From contig CAZNLH010000045.1 in NCBI GenBank assembly GCA_964573995.1, forward strand, positions 1-12,069: DNA of 12,069 bases. Direction: 5' to 3'. The notes under the pieces are model-generated. The model was given only the letters and a program-made list of their open reading frames with translations. It searched no databases and was not told the DNA's origin. Each line of letters opens with the position of its first letter. Within the stretch, counting starts at the first letter, position 1. The stretch is from CAZNLH01 sp964573995. Its GTDB lineage: Bacteria > Gemmatimonadota > CAZMKB01 > CAZNLH01. This document shows, piece after piece, positions 1-6,849 of the stretch. The position numbers and the translations under genes were made by a program.

Positions 1-553
1 TCAAGACAGTGCGCTCTACCGCCAGGATATCGCGTTTACCGATGCTCGGTGGGATACCTTTGATTTAGCAGTGCCGTTTGCGTGGAAGGGAGACTTTTGG
101 ATACAGGTTATTTATACCACGTGGGGGTTTAACCCCTTCTCACAATCCGTTCCGGAGGATCAAGCGAGGGCTCGGAGGCGGAACTTGGTCAACTTGTTAG
201 GCTTTTGGGGACCGAACGAGTGCAATATGGCATTAGGAGTAATAATTGAAACACCTGCCGGGGTGGTGGAGTGCCCTTCTGCTATCCCGGAGGCATTTAC
301 ACTAAGCCAGAACTATCCCAATCCCTTTAATCCCAACACCACGATAGAGTTCTCTTTGAAGAAGAGGCAGAAGGTTACTCTTAGGATCTACGATGTCAGA
401 GGCAGAACCGTTGCGACTCTTGTTGACAGGGTTCTTGGTAAAGGAAATCACGAAGTTGTCTGGGAAGGAGGTGACACCCCATCAGGTGTCTATTATTACG
501 AACTCCGCGCCGGTGGGAAGGTACTGCGGAGGAGGATGACACTCACAAAGTAG
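1..553 (+). CDS. Exported protein with C-terminal FlgD-like/T9SS-type sorting domain (5' end outside window)
   Basis: The reading frame is open from base 2 to the TAG at 551-553, giving 183 visible residues with no in-frame start that looks genuine, so the N-terminus lies outside the window. The last ~86 residues are a recognisable secretion/sorting domain: a PEAFTLSQNYPNPFNPNTTI stretch (visible residues 96-115), then beta-strand segments with IYDVRGRTV (129-137), a GxHEVVWEG turn and a PSGVYYYEL strand (160-168), ending with a basic RRR near the terminus. In Bacteroidota and related FCB phyla such domains target proteins through the type IX system to the cell surface, or serve as a FlgD-like Ig fold. 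The upstream ~95 residues are rich in aromatic residues (W and F) and I do not recognise them; they could be the end of a binding or enzymatic domain. The gene is visibly less GC-rich than the minus-strand genes and converges on the M16 gene with 29 bases between stops. Confidence 0.85.
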   Translation, partial: QDSALYRQDIAFTDARWDTFDLAVPFAWKGDFWIQVIYTTWGFNPFSQSVPEDQARARRRNLVNLLGFWGPNECNMALGVIIETPAGVVECPSAIPEAFTLSQNYPNPFNPNTTIEFSLKKRQKVTLRIYDVRGRTVATLVDRVLGKGNHEVVWEGGDTPSGVYYYELRAGGKVLRRRMTLTK

Positions 554-582
554 GAAGCGAAAGGGTAATTGAATTGGTCGGT

Positions 583-2052
583 TCATCGTTTCGATGGGGA
601 TTGATCTCCCTTCCTGCCGGAGGTTGTCGCGCCCTTCGTGCCGGTGTAAAATACCTCCTCGACCTTGCCGAGTGTCTTGAGGCCATCCCGGATCTCTTCG
701 GCATTTCCCACCACGACTATGGCGAGGTCCTTGGACCTGAGGAACCTCGATGCGGCCGCGTTGACATCGTCTAACGTGACGCGCGCTATATCGTCCGTGT
801 ACCTGGCCAGGTAATCCTCTCCAAGGTTGTATAGTTCCGCGTCGAGTATCTTGCTGGCTACCTGCGAAGGTGTCTCTATGCCGAGGGGAAAACCGCCGAT
901 GTACTTGGCCTTTGCCGCGTCCAGTTCCTTCTGGGTGATTCCACCTTCCTTCATCCGGTCGATCTCCTCCAGGGTTGCCTTGATGGCGTCGATGGTCTTT
1001 TCTGTCCTGGTGAAGGTAGAGACGGTAAAGGGCCCCTGGAGCACCCGGGCGCTGAAATAACTGTAGATGCCGTAGGTAAGCCCGCGATCTGCCCGAACGG
1101 TCTGGACGAGCCGCGATGAGAAGCCACCGCCTCCGAGTATGTAATTCATCAGGAGGAGGGGAAAATAGTTGGGGTCGCTGCGCCTGATCCCTGGATAGCC
1201 GATCCTGATCTCGCTCTGGGTCACATCCGGTTTGTTCACGAGGCGGATACGATAACCGTTGGGTTGGGGGACATTCGCTTGCCGAAATTCCGGCAAGGTC
1301 GCCGCATTCCAGCCCCCAAGGGCATGTTCCACGGACTTCATCACCTTTGCCCGGTCGACGTCTCCGGCTATGACCATGACGGAGTTGTTCGGCCTGTAAT
1401 AGGTCCGGTAGAAACCGAGGATGTCATCGCGATCGATGGCGCTGACACTCTCCTTATTCCCTACTACGGGGTGCCCGTACGCGGTGTATCCAAAGAGTAT
1501 CTCCTGGAAGTTCTTGTCTGCTATCGTCGCCTTGCGGTCTTGTTCCCCGATGATCTCTGTGATGATCTGGCTCCGCTGCCGCTCCACCTCGGGTCCCTTG
1601 AAGGTAGGGTGCAGAAGGACGTCGGAAAGGACGTCGAGACCGACATCGTAGTCCTTCTTCAGGACCTTGCACGAGATACGGGTCGCGTCGTAACCGGCGG
1701 AACTGGACAGGGAGCCCCCCACGAAGTCGATCGCCTCGGCTATCTCGGTGGCGCTCCTGGATTCGGTCCCCTCTGTAATGGTCTCCGCCGTGAAGTTGGC
1801 GAGGCCGTCCTTTTCTGCAGGGTCGTTGGCTGACCCCGCTCTGACGAGCACCTCCATATAGATTACAGGCAACTCGTGATCCTCGTGCACGATCACCTTG
1901 AGGCCGTTTGCCAGGAGTTCCGGGTTGTACACGAGTGCCTCGTACGGGTTGGAGGCAAGGGCGGGCCCCGCACAGGCAAAAAGGAGAAAAGATGCAAGGG
2001 TGGTGAAGAACCACCTGCTCATCCGCGTGAATATCTTGTCTTCGATTTCCAT
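583..2052 (-). CDS. M16B peptidase-family protein, non-catalytic subunit (R/Y type)
   Basis: This 489-residue protein has the two-lobed M16B architecture (usual size 420-490). The zinc site is gone: where active members have HxxEH after GLA, this one reads NFTAE (residues 86-90). The C-terminal lobe keeps the substrate-binding R/Y pair in SSRL (R314) and RGLTY (Y327). In Sphingomonas M16B heterodimers and mitochondrial processing peptidase, such a subunit positions the peptide for a zinc-bearing partner, here encoded just upstream (3469-2114). The ATG at 2052 is preceded by AGGAGG at 8 nt; a second Met at residue 11 lacks a ribosome-binding site but would give a cleaner signal peptide. The export signal is hydrophobic (residues 14-33) and ends either at a signal peptidase I-like ALA-S site (31-34) or at a possible lipobox LFAC (24-27). 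It therefore acts in the periplasm or attached to a membrane. The tail (470-489) is basic and low in complexity. Confidence 0.93.
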   Translation of the reverse strand: MEIEDKIFTRMSRWFFTTLASFLLFACAGPALASNPYEALVYNPELLANGLKVIVHEDHELPVIYMEVLVRAGSANDPAEKDGLANFTAETITEGTESRSATEIAEAIDFVGGSLSSSAGYDATRISCKVLKKDYDVGLDVLSDVLLHPTFKGPEVERQRSQIITEIIGEQDRKATIADKNFQEILFGYTAYGHPVVGNKESVSAIDRDDILGFYRTYYRPNNSVMVIAGDVDRAKVMKSVEHALGGWNAATLPEFRQANVPQPNGYRIRLVNKPDVTQSEIRIGYPGIRRSDPNYFPLLLMNYILGGGGFSSRLVQTVRADRGLTYGIYSYFSARVLQGPFTVSTFTRTEKTIDAIKATLEEIDRMKEGGITQKELDAAKAKYIGGFPLGIETPSQVASKILDAELYNLGEDYLARYTDDIARVTLDDVNAAASRFLRSKDLAIVVVGNAEEIRDGLKTLGKVEEVFYTGTKGATTSGRKGDQSPSKR

Positions 2053-2080
2053 CTGGCTCTCCTCCTGCTGGGTCGGTTAT

Positions 2081-2102
2081 GCCGGACTTGCAGCGGTCCG
2101 GC
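2081..2102 (-). other. Intergenic GC-rich stem-loop between the two M16 genes
   Basis: A perfect 7-bp inverted repeat, GCCGGAC (2081-2087) and GTCCGGC (2096-2102), encloses an 8-nt loop within the 61-nt gap between the M16 genes. On the minus-strand transcript it lies after the stop of the catalytic subunit and about 28 nt before the start codon of the non-catalytic subunit. No T-tract follows, so it is not a standard intrinsic terminator. It may be an mRNA-stabilising or processing hairpin that adjusts the ratio of the two subunits; that role is inference. Confidence 0.5.
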
Positions 2103-2113
2103 TCCTCTCTTCA

Positions 2114-3469
2114 TCATTCCTTCGCGCTCTTCCGGTTGAGTCCCTGCCCTGCCTCCGGGAGGAGAGTCAACACCGAGGAGTTTTCGTCCTGGAAATACTT
2201 CTTTGCCACACGCATGATATCGTCCTTGGTCACCGACCGGTACCTGTCGACCACCTCTTCAAAGTAATACGGGTCTCCGGTGAAGAGGTAAGAATGGGCA
2301 ATCTGCGCCCCCTTGCCGAAGTTGCTCTGGAGGTGGAAGAGGAAGTCGGCCTCCAACTGGTTCTTGGCCTTCTGCAGTTCTATGTCGGTAACCGGCTCGT
2401 CCATGAGGCGCCCGAGTTGGGCCTTGATCGCCTCCTCAACCTCTTCCGGGGTGTGACCGGGTTTGATATCGCCCGCGAGGGCGAAGAAAAGCCCGGGATC
2501 AATCCTGAGATCGGCGGTGGTGAATACGAAGAGGGCCATCTCCTTGTCGCGAATGATATCCCGGTAGATCCGTGAACTCTTCCCGCTCGAGAGGATCTTG
2601 TCGATCACCTCCAGGACGGGGGAGTCGTCGTTCGCCTCTTCCGGGATATGGTAGGCGAGGCCGAGCCATGGTAATTGGGTGGCCTTGTGATATATCGCGC
2701 GCCGCTCCCCGTGTTGCTCCTCCTCCGGGGTGATCACGACGTCCAGGGGCGGGCCCGGGGGAAGGTCGCCGTAATATTTCTTTGCGAGTTGGCAGGTCTC
2801 CTCGGGATCGACGTCCCCGACGACCACGAGTGTCGTGTTGCGGGGGGAATAGTACTTTCTATGGTAGTCGATACAGTCTTCCAGTGTGATGTGATTCAGG
2901 TCCCACATCCAGCCGATGACCGGCCAGTGGTACGGGTGCTGCTGGTAGGCCAGGGCGGTCAACTGCTCTATGAGTTTCCCGAAGTTGGAGTTGTCGTTGC
3001 GCATTCTCCGTTCCTCCTTGACCACCTCCGTCTCGGACTTGAGGTTCTCGGGGGTGATCGCGAGGTTGGCCTCCCTCTCGGACTCCAGGTCCATGGCCAG
3101 TTTCAGTTTGTCAGCAGGCAGGTTCTCGAAGTAGGCCGTCACGTCTTCGGTGGTAAAGGCGTTCAGGTTCCCTCCGTTGGCCTGGATGATCCTGGCGTGT
3201 TCTTCGGGACCGTACTTCTTAGATCCCTTGAACATCATGTGCTCGAAGAGGTGGGAGATACCGGTGATCCCGGGCCGTTCGTTCCTGGAGCCCACCTTGT
3301 ACCATGCCTGGTAAGAGATGGTGGGCACGGAGTGGTCCTCGAGAACGAACAACTTGATGCCGTTTTCCAGGGAATACTCATGGATATTGACCTTTGCAAT
3401 CGCCTCGCCCGGCAAGGGGGAAGGGGGAAGAAGCAGGAAGATGAGCAGGACTAACCAGTGTTTGGACAT
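2114..3469 (-). CDS. M16B zinc metallopeptidase, catalytic subunit
   Basis: This 451-residue M16 family (insulinase/processing-peptidase) protein has the inverted zinc motif HLFEH at residues 73-77, in the typical context GISHLFEHMMFKGS. The third zinc ligand is expected about 76 residues later, at E152/E153 in VVKEERR. NGGNLNAFTTEDVTAYF (98-114) is the usual strand after the active-site helix. The C-terminal lobe keeps SSR (R300) but has F314 where the substrate-binding Tyr normally lies (ALF instead of LAY), so the partner at 2052-583 probably supplies that function. The N-terminus is a signal peptide (hydrophobic residues 5-19, likely cleavage after residues 22-25), so the enzyme works in the periplasm. 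The ATG is preceded by GGAGG at 4 nt. Closest described systems are two-gene M16B oligopeptidases; physiological substrates are unknown. It is the first gene of a probable two-gene operon, 61 nt before the partner. Confidence 0.95.
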   Translation of the reverse strand: MSKHWLVLLIFLLLPPSPLPGEAIAKVNIHEYSLENGIKLFVLEDHSVPTISYQAWYKVGSRNERPGITGISHLFEHMMFKGSKKYGPEEHARIIQANGGNLNAFTTEDVTAYFENLPADKLKLAMDLESEREANLAITPENLKSETEVVKEERRMRNDNSNFGKLIEQLTALAYQQHPYHWPVIGWMWDLNHITLEDCIDYHRKYYSPRNTTLVVVGDVDPEETCQLAKKYYGDLPPGPPLDVVITPEEEQHGERRAIYHKATQLPWLGLAYHIPEEANDDSPVLEVIDKILSSGKSSRIYRDIIRDKEMALFVFTTADLRIDPGLFFALAGDIKPGHTPEEVEEAIKAQLGRLMDEPVTDIELQKAKNQLEADFLFHLQSNFGKGAQIAHSYLFTGDPYYFEEVVDRYRSVTKDDIMRVAKKYFQDENSSVLTLLPEAGQGLNRKSAKE

Positions 3470-3502
3470 GAGACCTCCAGGTTAATAGGGATCCGCAGGC
3501 CT

Positions 3503-3530
3503 AAGGAATCCTTTTCCAAGGGAACCCCTT
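3503..3530. promoter_or_regulatory. Twin inverted repeats upstream of the M16 pair
   Basis: Two small palindromes lie 34-61 bases upstream of the catalytic M16 start codon: AAGGA-A-TCCTT (3503-3513) and AAGGG-AAC-CCCTT (3518-3530), with centres 16 bp apart. They share an AAGGR...YCCTT form and could be operator half-sites or small 5'-UTR hairpins. Farther upstream on the minus strand is a weak sigma70-like pair, TTGCAG (3573-3568) and TACGGT (3551-3546), with 16-bp spacing. The pairing is visible in the sequence; any regulatory role is inference. Confidence 0.25.
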
Positions 3531-3655
3531 CCGCGGGCTGCGATTACCGTATGTAACGATTCAGACCCTGCAATTTAGTGATTGCGCGGCGTGATGGCAA
3601 GGGATTGAGGGGCCTTTAGACCTGTCACTTTGCCGGCCTGTCGCGCCCTGCGTCG

Positions 3656-3695
3656 TTCCGGCTTGCCCGGAATCGGCCACAGCGTCCCGGGACGC
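3656..3695 (-). terminator. Stem-loops directly after the last permease gene (possible transcript end)
   Basis: On the minus-strand transcript a perfect 14-bp palindrome (GCGTCCCGGGACGC, 3695-3682) abuts the TAG stop of the permease at 3698-3696. It is followed 9 nt later by a stem-loop, TTCCGG-GCAAG-CCGGAA (3672-3656). No run of T follows either structure, so they do not meet the intrinsic-terminator pattern; they could protect the 3' end or support Rho-dependent termination. The remaining bases of the 226-base intergenic stretch (3470-3695) hold no convincing ORF. Confidence 0.3.
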
Positions 3696-4913
3696 CTACT
3701 CCGCCCGCAATGCCTCGATAGGCTCCAGGCTGGCGGCCCGGATGGCGGGGTAGATCCCGAATACGACTCCCAGCGATGCGGAAAAAAGGAAGCTCACCAC
3801 CGCCGGGGGCCACGAAATGACCGTTTCCAGGAAGTTCAGACGAGAAAGTATCAACGCGCCGGAGACGCCGAGGAAGATTCCGAGGATGCCCCCGGTGCAG
3901 GAAAGAATAGCCGCCTCCATGAGAAATTGGTTTCGTATATCTCGCCTGAACGCCCCCACTGCCCGCCTGAGCCCGATCTCTCCCGTCCGCTCGCGTACAG
4001 CGATCAGCATGACGGCCAGGATACCGACCCCTCCCACGATCAAGGAAATGGCGGTGGTGGCGCCTACCAGGAAGATCATGGACCGGGATGTCTCGCGTTC
4101 GGTTCTCAAGAGGGTGGCCTGGTTCTGGATGGTGAAGTCGTCAGGTCTTTCCCTCAAGCGGTGCCTCCGCCGCAAGACGGTGCGAATCTCCTCCTCGGCC
4201 TGGTCGAGGGCATCCGCCTTGACCGCCCGGACATACACCCGGTCGATATAAGTTACATTGAACAGGCGCCGCATGGCGGTCGCAAGCGGCACGATAATCA
4301 GGTCGTCCTGGTCGGCGCCGTTGGCATCGGTGCCCTTCGGCCGGGTTACCCCGATTACCTCGAAAGGGACTCTGCCGATACGGACTTTCCGGCCTATTGG
4401 GTCGCCAACTACAAATAGGTTTCTTACCACCGTGGGCCCGAGTATGGCGACCCGCCTTCTTCCCCTTCCTTCCTCCGCGTCGAAGAAACGGCCTTCGGCT
4501 ATTTCAATATTGCGAATACGAAAGCCGTCCGGTGTCATGCCTATTACGTTGGTATTCGCGTTCTCGGACTCGAACTTGATAGAGAGTTTCTTGCCGATAG
4601 CGGGCGCTGCAAGCCCGACGTCCGGGCACTCGGTTACTATGGCCCCGGCATCGTCCGGGACGAGGGTGGCCACCGTGGCCATCTGCCGCTGCCGGCCCGC
4701 CACGATGCGGGTCTGCCCGGCATTGACCACGATCAGATTCGTTCCCATGTCCCTGATACGGTCCAGGATGCGTTTTCCCGCCCCCTTGCCTGCTGCTACC
4801 ATGAGCACCACCGCGCCGACACCCACGATGATGCCGAGCATGCTCAAGAGGGTGCGCAATTTGTGGGCGGCCAGTATCTCGTAAGACAACGCGATGTTCT
4901 TGGAAAGTTTCAT
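3696..4913 (-). CDS. MacB-type ABC transporter permease (second of a pair)
   Basis: This is a 405-residue integral membrane protein of the MacB/FtsX permease family. One N-terminal membrane helix (about 22-41) is followed by a large periplasmic MacB_PCD-like domain (about 45-275), then three membrane helices (about 279-306, 332-356, 370-390). The conserved cytoplasmic coupling segment after the second helix is present as GEIGLRRAVGA (311-321). Unlike E. coli MacB (about 650 residues), no ATPase domain is fused; the ATPase is the separate gene at 6849-6118. The start ATG overlaps the stop of the preceding permease (ATGA, 4913-4910) and has no visible ribosome-binding site of its own, so translation is probably coupled. 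It probably pairs with the preceding permease to form a heterodimeric inner-membrane unit that moves substrate from the periplasm into the TolC channel. Substrate unknown. It is the last gene of the efflux cluster, followed by palindromes. Confidence 0.93.
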   Translation of the reverse strand: MKLSKNIALSYEILAAHKLRTLLSMLGIIVGVGAVVLMVAAGKGAGKRILDRIRDMGTNLIVVNAGQTRIVAGRQRQMATVATLVPDDAGAIVTECPDVGLAAPAIGKKLSIKFESENANTNVIGMTPDGFRIRNIEIAEGRFFDAEEGRGRRRVAILGPTVVRNLFVVGDPIGRKVRIGRVPFEVIGVTRPKGTDANGADQDDLIIVPLATAMRRLFNVTYIDRVYVRAVKADALDQAEEEIRTVLRRRHRLRERPDDFTIQNQATLLRTERETSRSMIFLVGATTAISLIVGGVGILAVMLIAVRERTGEIGLRRAVGAFRRDIRNQFLMEAAILSCTGGILGIFLGVSGALILSRLNFLETVISWPPAVVSFLFSASLGVVFGIYPAIRAASLEPIEALRAE

Positions 4914-6118
4914 CTCAGGGCGGTGGCGGGGTTCAGCGCCGCCGCTTTTCGCGCCGGTTGCAAACCAAAGAATATTCCCACCAGGAGTGCAAAAACCAAG
5001 GAAAGGGCGAAGGGTTCCCAGGAAAGCACAACAGGGACCTTCGTGCCCTGCTTCAAGATCAGCGTGATTGCCGCGCCGAGGGCACTGCCAAGCAGCATGC
5101 CGATACTGGTCACTGCCAGCGATTCGGTCAGGAATTGGGATAGTATGTCCCTCCGGGTGGCGCCGACCGCACGCCTCAGCCCGATCTCTTTTTGCCGTTC
5201 GCCCACTGATATTAGCATGATGTTCATCAGGACCACCCCGCCGACGAGAAGGCTGAGGCCGGCCAGGGCCGTGAGCAGGATGGAGAGGGTCCTGGACGTT
5301 CCGCGCGCCATCTTGGCGATCGACACTGGCGAGACTATGCGGAAGTCGTCCTCCTGCGGTGGAGTGATGTGATGCCGCGCGTGGATCAGGGCGCGGATTT
5401 CCCTGATCTGGCGAGGCATGAGGGATGGGTCCCTGGTGATGATCCGGATGGCTCCAACGTAATCGACGTTCAGTATGCGGCGCATGGCCGTGGTGATGGG
5501 AACGATGATGCGGTTGTCGAAGTCGGTTCCCATTGGACTTGAGCCCCGTTTTTCCAGGACTCCCTTCACGGTAAGCCTGACCTTGTTGATATAGATACTC
5601 TCACCCACCGGGTAGGCGTCACCGAAGAGTTCCCGCTCGATTGTTTGGCCGATCACGCAGACACGGGCCATGGTGGCAACGTCCTGGTCCGTAATTTCCT
5701 CCCCCTCCGCTGCGTACCAGTTCCATGCCTCGTGCCAGGCCGGTTCCACGCCCCAAAGCACGGCCTGGTACTGCTTGCCCTGCTTCTTGACGTCGATGCG
5801 AAACTTCCAGGCCATCGGGGAGACGATTTCAATGTCTTTAACCTGTTCCCCGACTGACCTGGCATCATCCAATTTCAAGGTGGTGGTGGTCATGTCGGGC
5901 GGCGGCATATCCTTGCCGCCGCCTGCAATAAGCATCATGGCACGCGGGCCGAAGGTTTCCACCCGTTTCATCACCTCCTCTTCCGTTCCCTTCCCCAGGG
6001 CCATGATAACGGTGAGGGCGGCGATGCCGACGATGGTCCCTGCCATCATGAAAAAGGCGCGCACCTTGTTTGTAAAAAGGGCCTGGGCGCCTTGTCCTGC
6101 TATCTTCTGCATCCCCAT
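4910..6118 (-). CDS. MacB-type ABC transporter permease (first of a pair)
   Basis: This is a 402-residue paralogue of the adjacent permease, with the same plan: membrane helix at about 21-41, periplasmic domain at about 45-270, and three C-terminal helices (about 277-305, 331-356, 368-388). The coupling motif KEIGLRRAVGA (310-320) faces the ATPase. The two permeases share the framework and the ends of the periplasmic domain (PITTAMRRILNV here, PLATAMRRLFNV in the partner) but differ strongly elsewhere, including a PPPDMTTTTL stretch at residues 72-81 only here. This suggests an obligate heterodimer rather than a recent duplication. The start codon shares a base with the stop of the ATPase gene (TAATG) and has GGAGG 7 nt upstream; a second ATG two codons later is an alternative. 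It acts in the inner membrane with the MacA-like adaptor and TolC channel. Substrate not identifiable. Confidence 0.93.
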   Translation of the reverse strand: MGMQKIAGQGAQALFTNKVRAFFMMAGTIVGIAALTVIMALGKGTEEEVMKRVETFGPRAMMLIAGGGKDMPPPDMTTTTLKLDDARSVGEQVKDIEIVSPMAWKFRIDVKKQGKQYQAVLWGVEPAWHEAWNWYAAEGEEITDQDVATMARVCVIGQTIERELFGDAYPVGESIYINKVRLTVKGVLEKRGSSPMGTDFDNRIIVPITTAMRRILNVDYVGAIRIITRDPSLMPRQIREIRALIHARHHITPPQEDDFRIVSPVSIAKMARGTSRTLSILLTALAGLSLLVGGVVLMNIMLISVGERQKEIGLRRAVGATRRDILSQFLTESLAVTSIGMLLGSALGAAITLILKQGTKVPVVLSWEPFALSLVFALLVGIFFGLQPARKAAALNPATALR

Positions 6119-6849
6119 TACTTGTCCTCCCCGGCAGTGAGCGCGGCCAGTTCCACCTCCGGATCACGCTGTTTCTCGACCGGCCGGTCCTCGGCAATCC
6201 GGCCGTCTTCCATCACGATTATCCTTTGCGCGTGTTCGGCCACCGCCCCGTCGTGAGTCACGAGAACAATGGTACGTCCCTGCCGGTGCAGCCGCTTGAA
6301 AATGGCCATTATCTCCAGCCCGCTCCTGCGGTCGAGGTTTCCCGTGGGTTCATCGGCCAGGATGATTTCAGGATCGGTGATCAGGGCACGGGCGATGGCG
6401 ACTCTCTGTTGCTGGCCCCCGGAAAGTTCGTTCGGCCTGTACTGGACCCTTTCCGCCAGGCCGACGGCCGAAAGGATACGCCTGCCGTACTCATCGGCGT
6501 CTTCAGGATATTCTTCGGCGTAGATCAACGGCAACAGGACGTTCCTGAGGGCCGTCGTCCGCTCCAACAAGTAGAACTGTTGGAAGACAAAGCCTACCTT
6601 GCGGTTTCTCAGGCGAGATAGGGCATCATCGTCCAGCGAGCCTACATCAACGCCGTCAAGCAGGTACCTGCCTCCCGTGGGCTTGTCCAGGCAACCGAGC
6701 AGGTTCATGAGCGTGGACTTGCCTGTCCCGGACATGCCCATGATCGCCACGTATTCACCCTTGTCGATATGAAAGTTGATATCTTTCAACACGGGTGTCG
6801 TAACGCTTCCGGTTGAGTAATTCTTTTCGAGACCTTGAACATCAATCAT
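6118..6849 (-). CDS. ABC transporter ATPase, MacB/LolD/FtsE class
   Basis: This 243-residue stand-alone nucleotide-binding protein has all catalytic motifs intact: Walker A GMSGTGKST (38-46), Q-loop FQQ (89-91), signature LSGGQ (142-146), Walker B ILADEP (163-168, catalytic E167), D-loop GNLD (170-173) and switch histidine H199 in VTHD. The spacing and the phrase ADEPTGNLD are characteristic of the MacB/LolD/FtsE group, which powers mechanotransmission-type transporters: ATP hydrolysis in the cytoplasm drives periplasmic movements of the permease. The ATG at 6849 overlaps the end of the adaptor gene by 8 nt and has GGAGG 8 nt upstream. The stop overlaps the next start by one base (TAATG). The last ~20 residues (VEKQRDPEVE onward) are an acidic extension beyond the core fold. 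It probably energises both downstream permeases, because no second ATPase gene is present. Confidence 0.97.
   Translation of the reverse strand: MIDVQGLEKNYSTGSVTTPVLKDINFHIDKGEYVAIMGMSGTGKSTLMNLLGCLDKPTGGRYLLDGVDVGSLDDDALSRLRNRKVGFVFQQFYLLERTTALRNVLLPLIYAEEYPEDADEYGRRILSAVGLAERVQYRPNELSGGQQQRVAIARALITDPEIILADEPTGNLDRRSGLEIMAIFKRLHRQGRTIVLVTHDGAVAEHAQRIIVMEDGRIAEDRPVEKQRDPEVELAALTAGEDK

Noticed and set aside
3546..3573. Sigma70 promoter for the M16 operon as a confident feature
   Set aside because: The TTGCAG/TACGGT pair matches the consensus only partly and other weak pairs exist in the same region, so it is only mentioned as a possibility.
1264..4884. Long plus-strand ORFs antisense to the M16 and permease genes (e.g. 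1264-1833, 2675-3454, 3630-4418, 4258-4884)
   Set aside because: They are mirror frames of well-conserved minus-strand genes in GC-rich DNA. Their translations are low-complexity or lack any domain, and no ribosome-binding sites support them.
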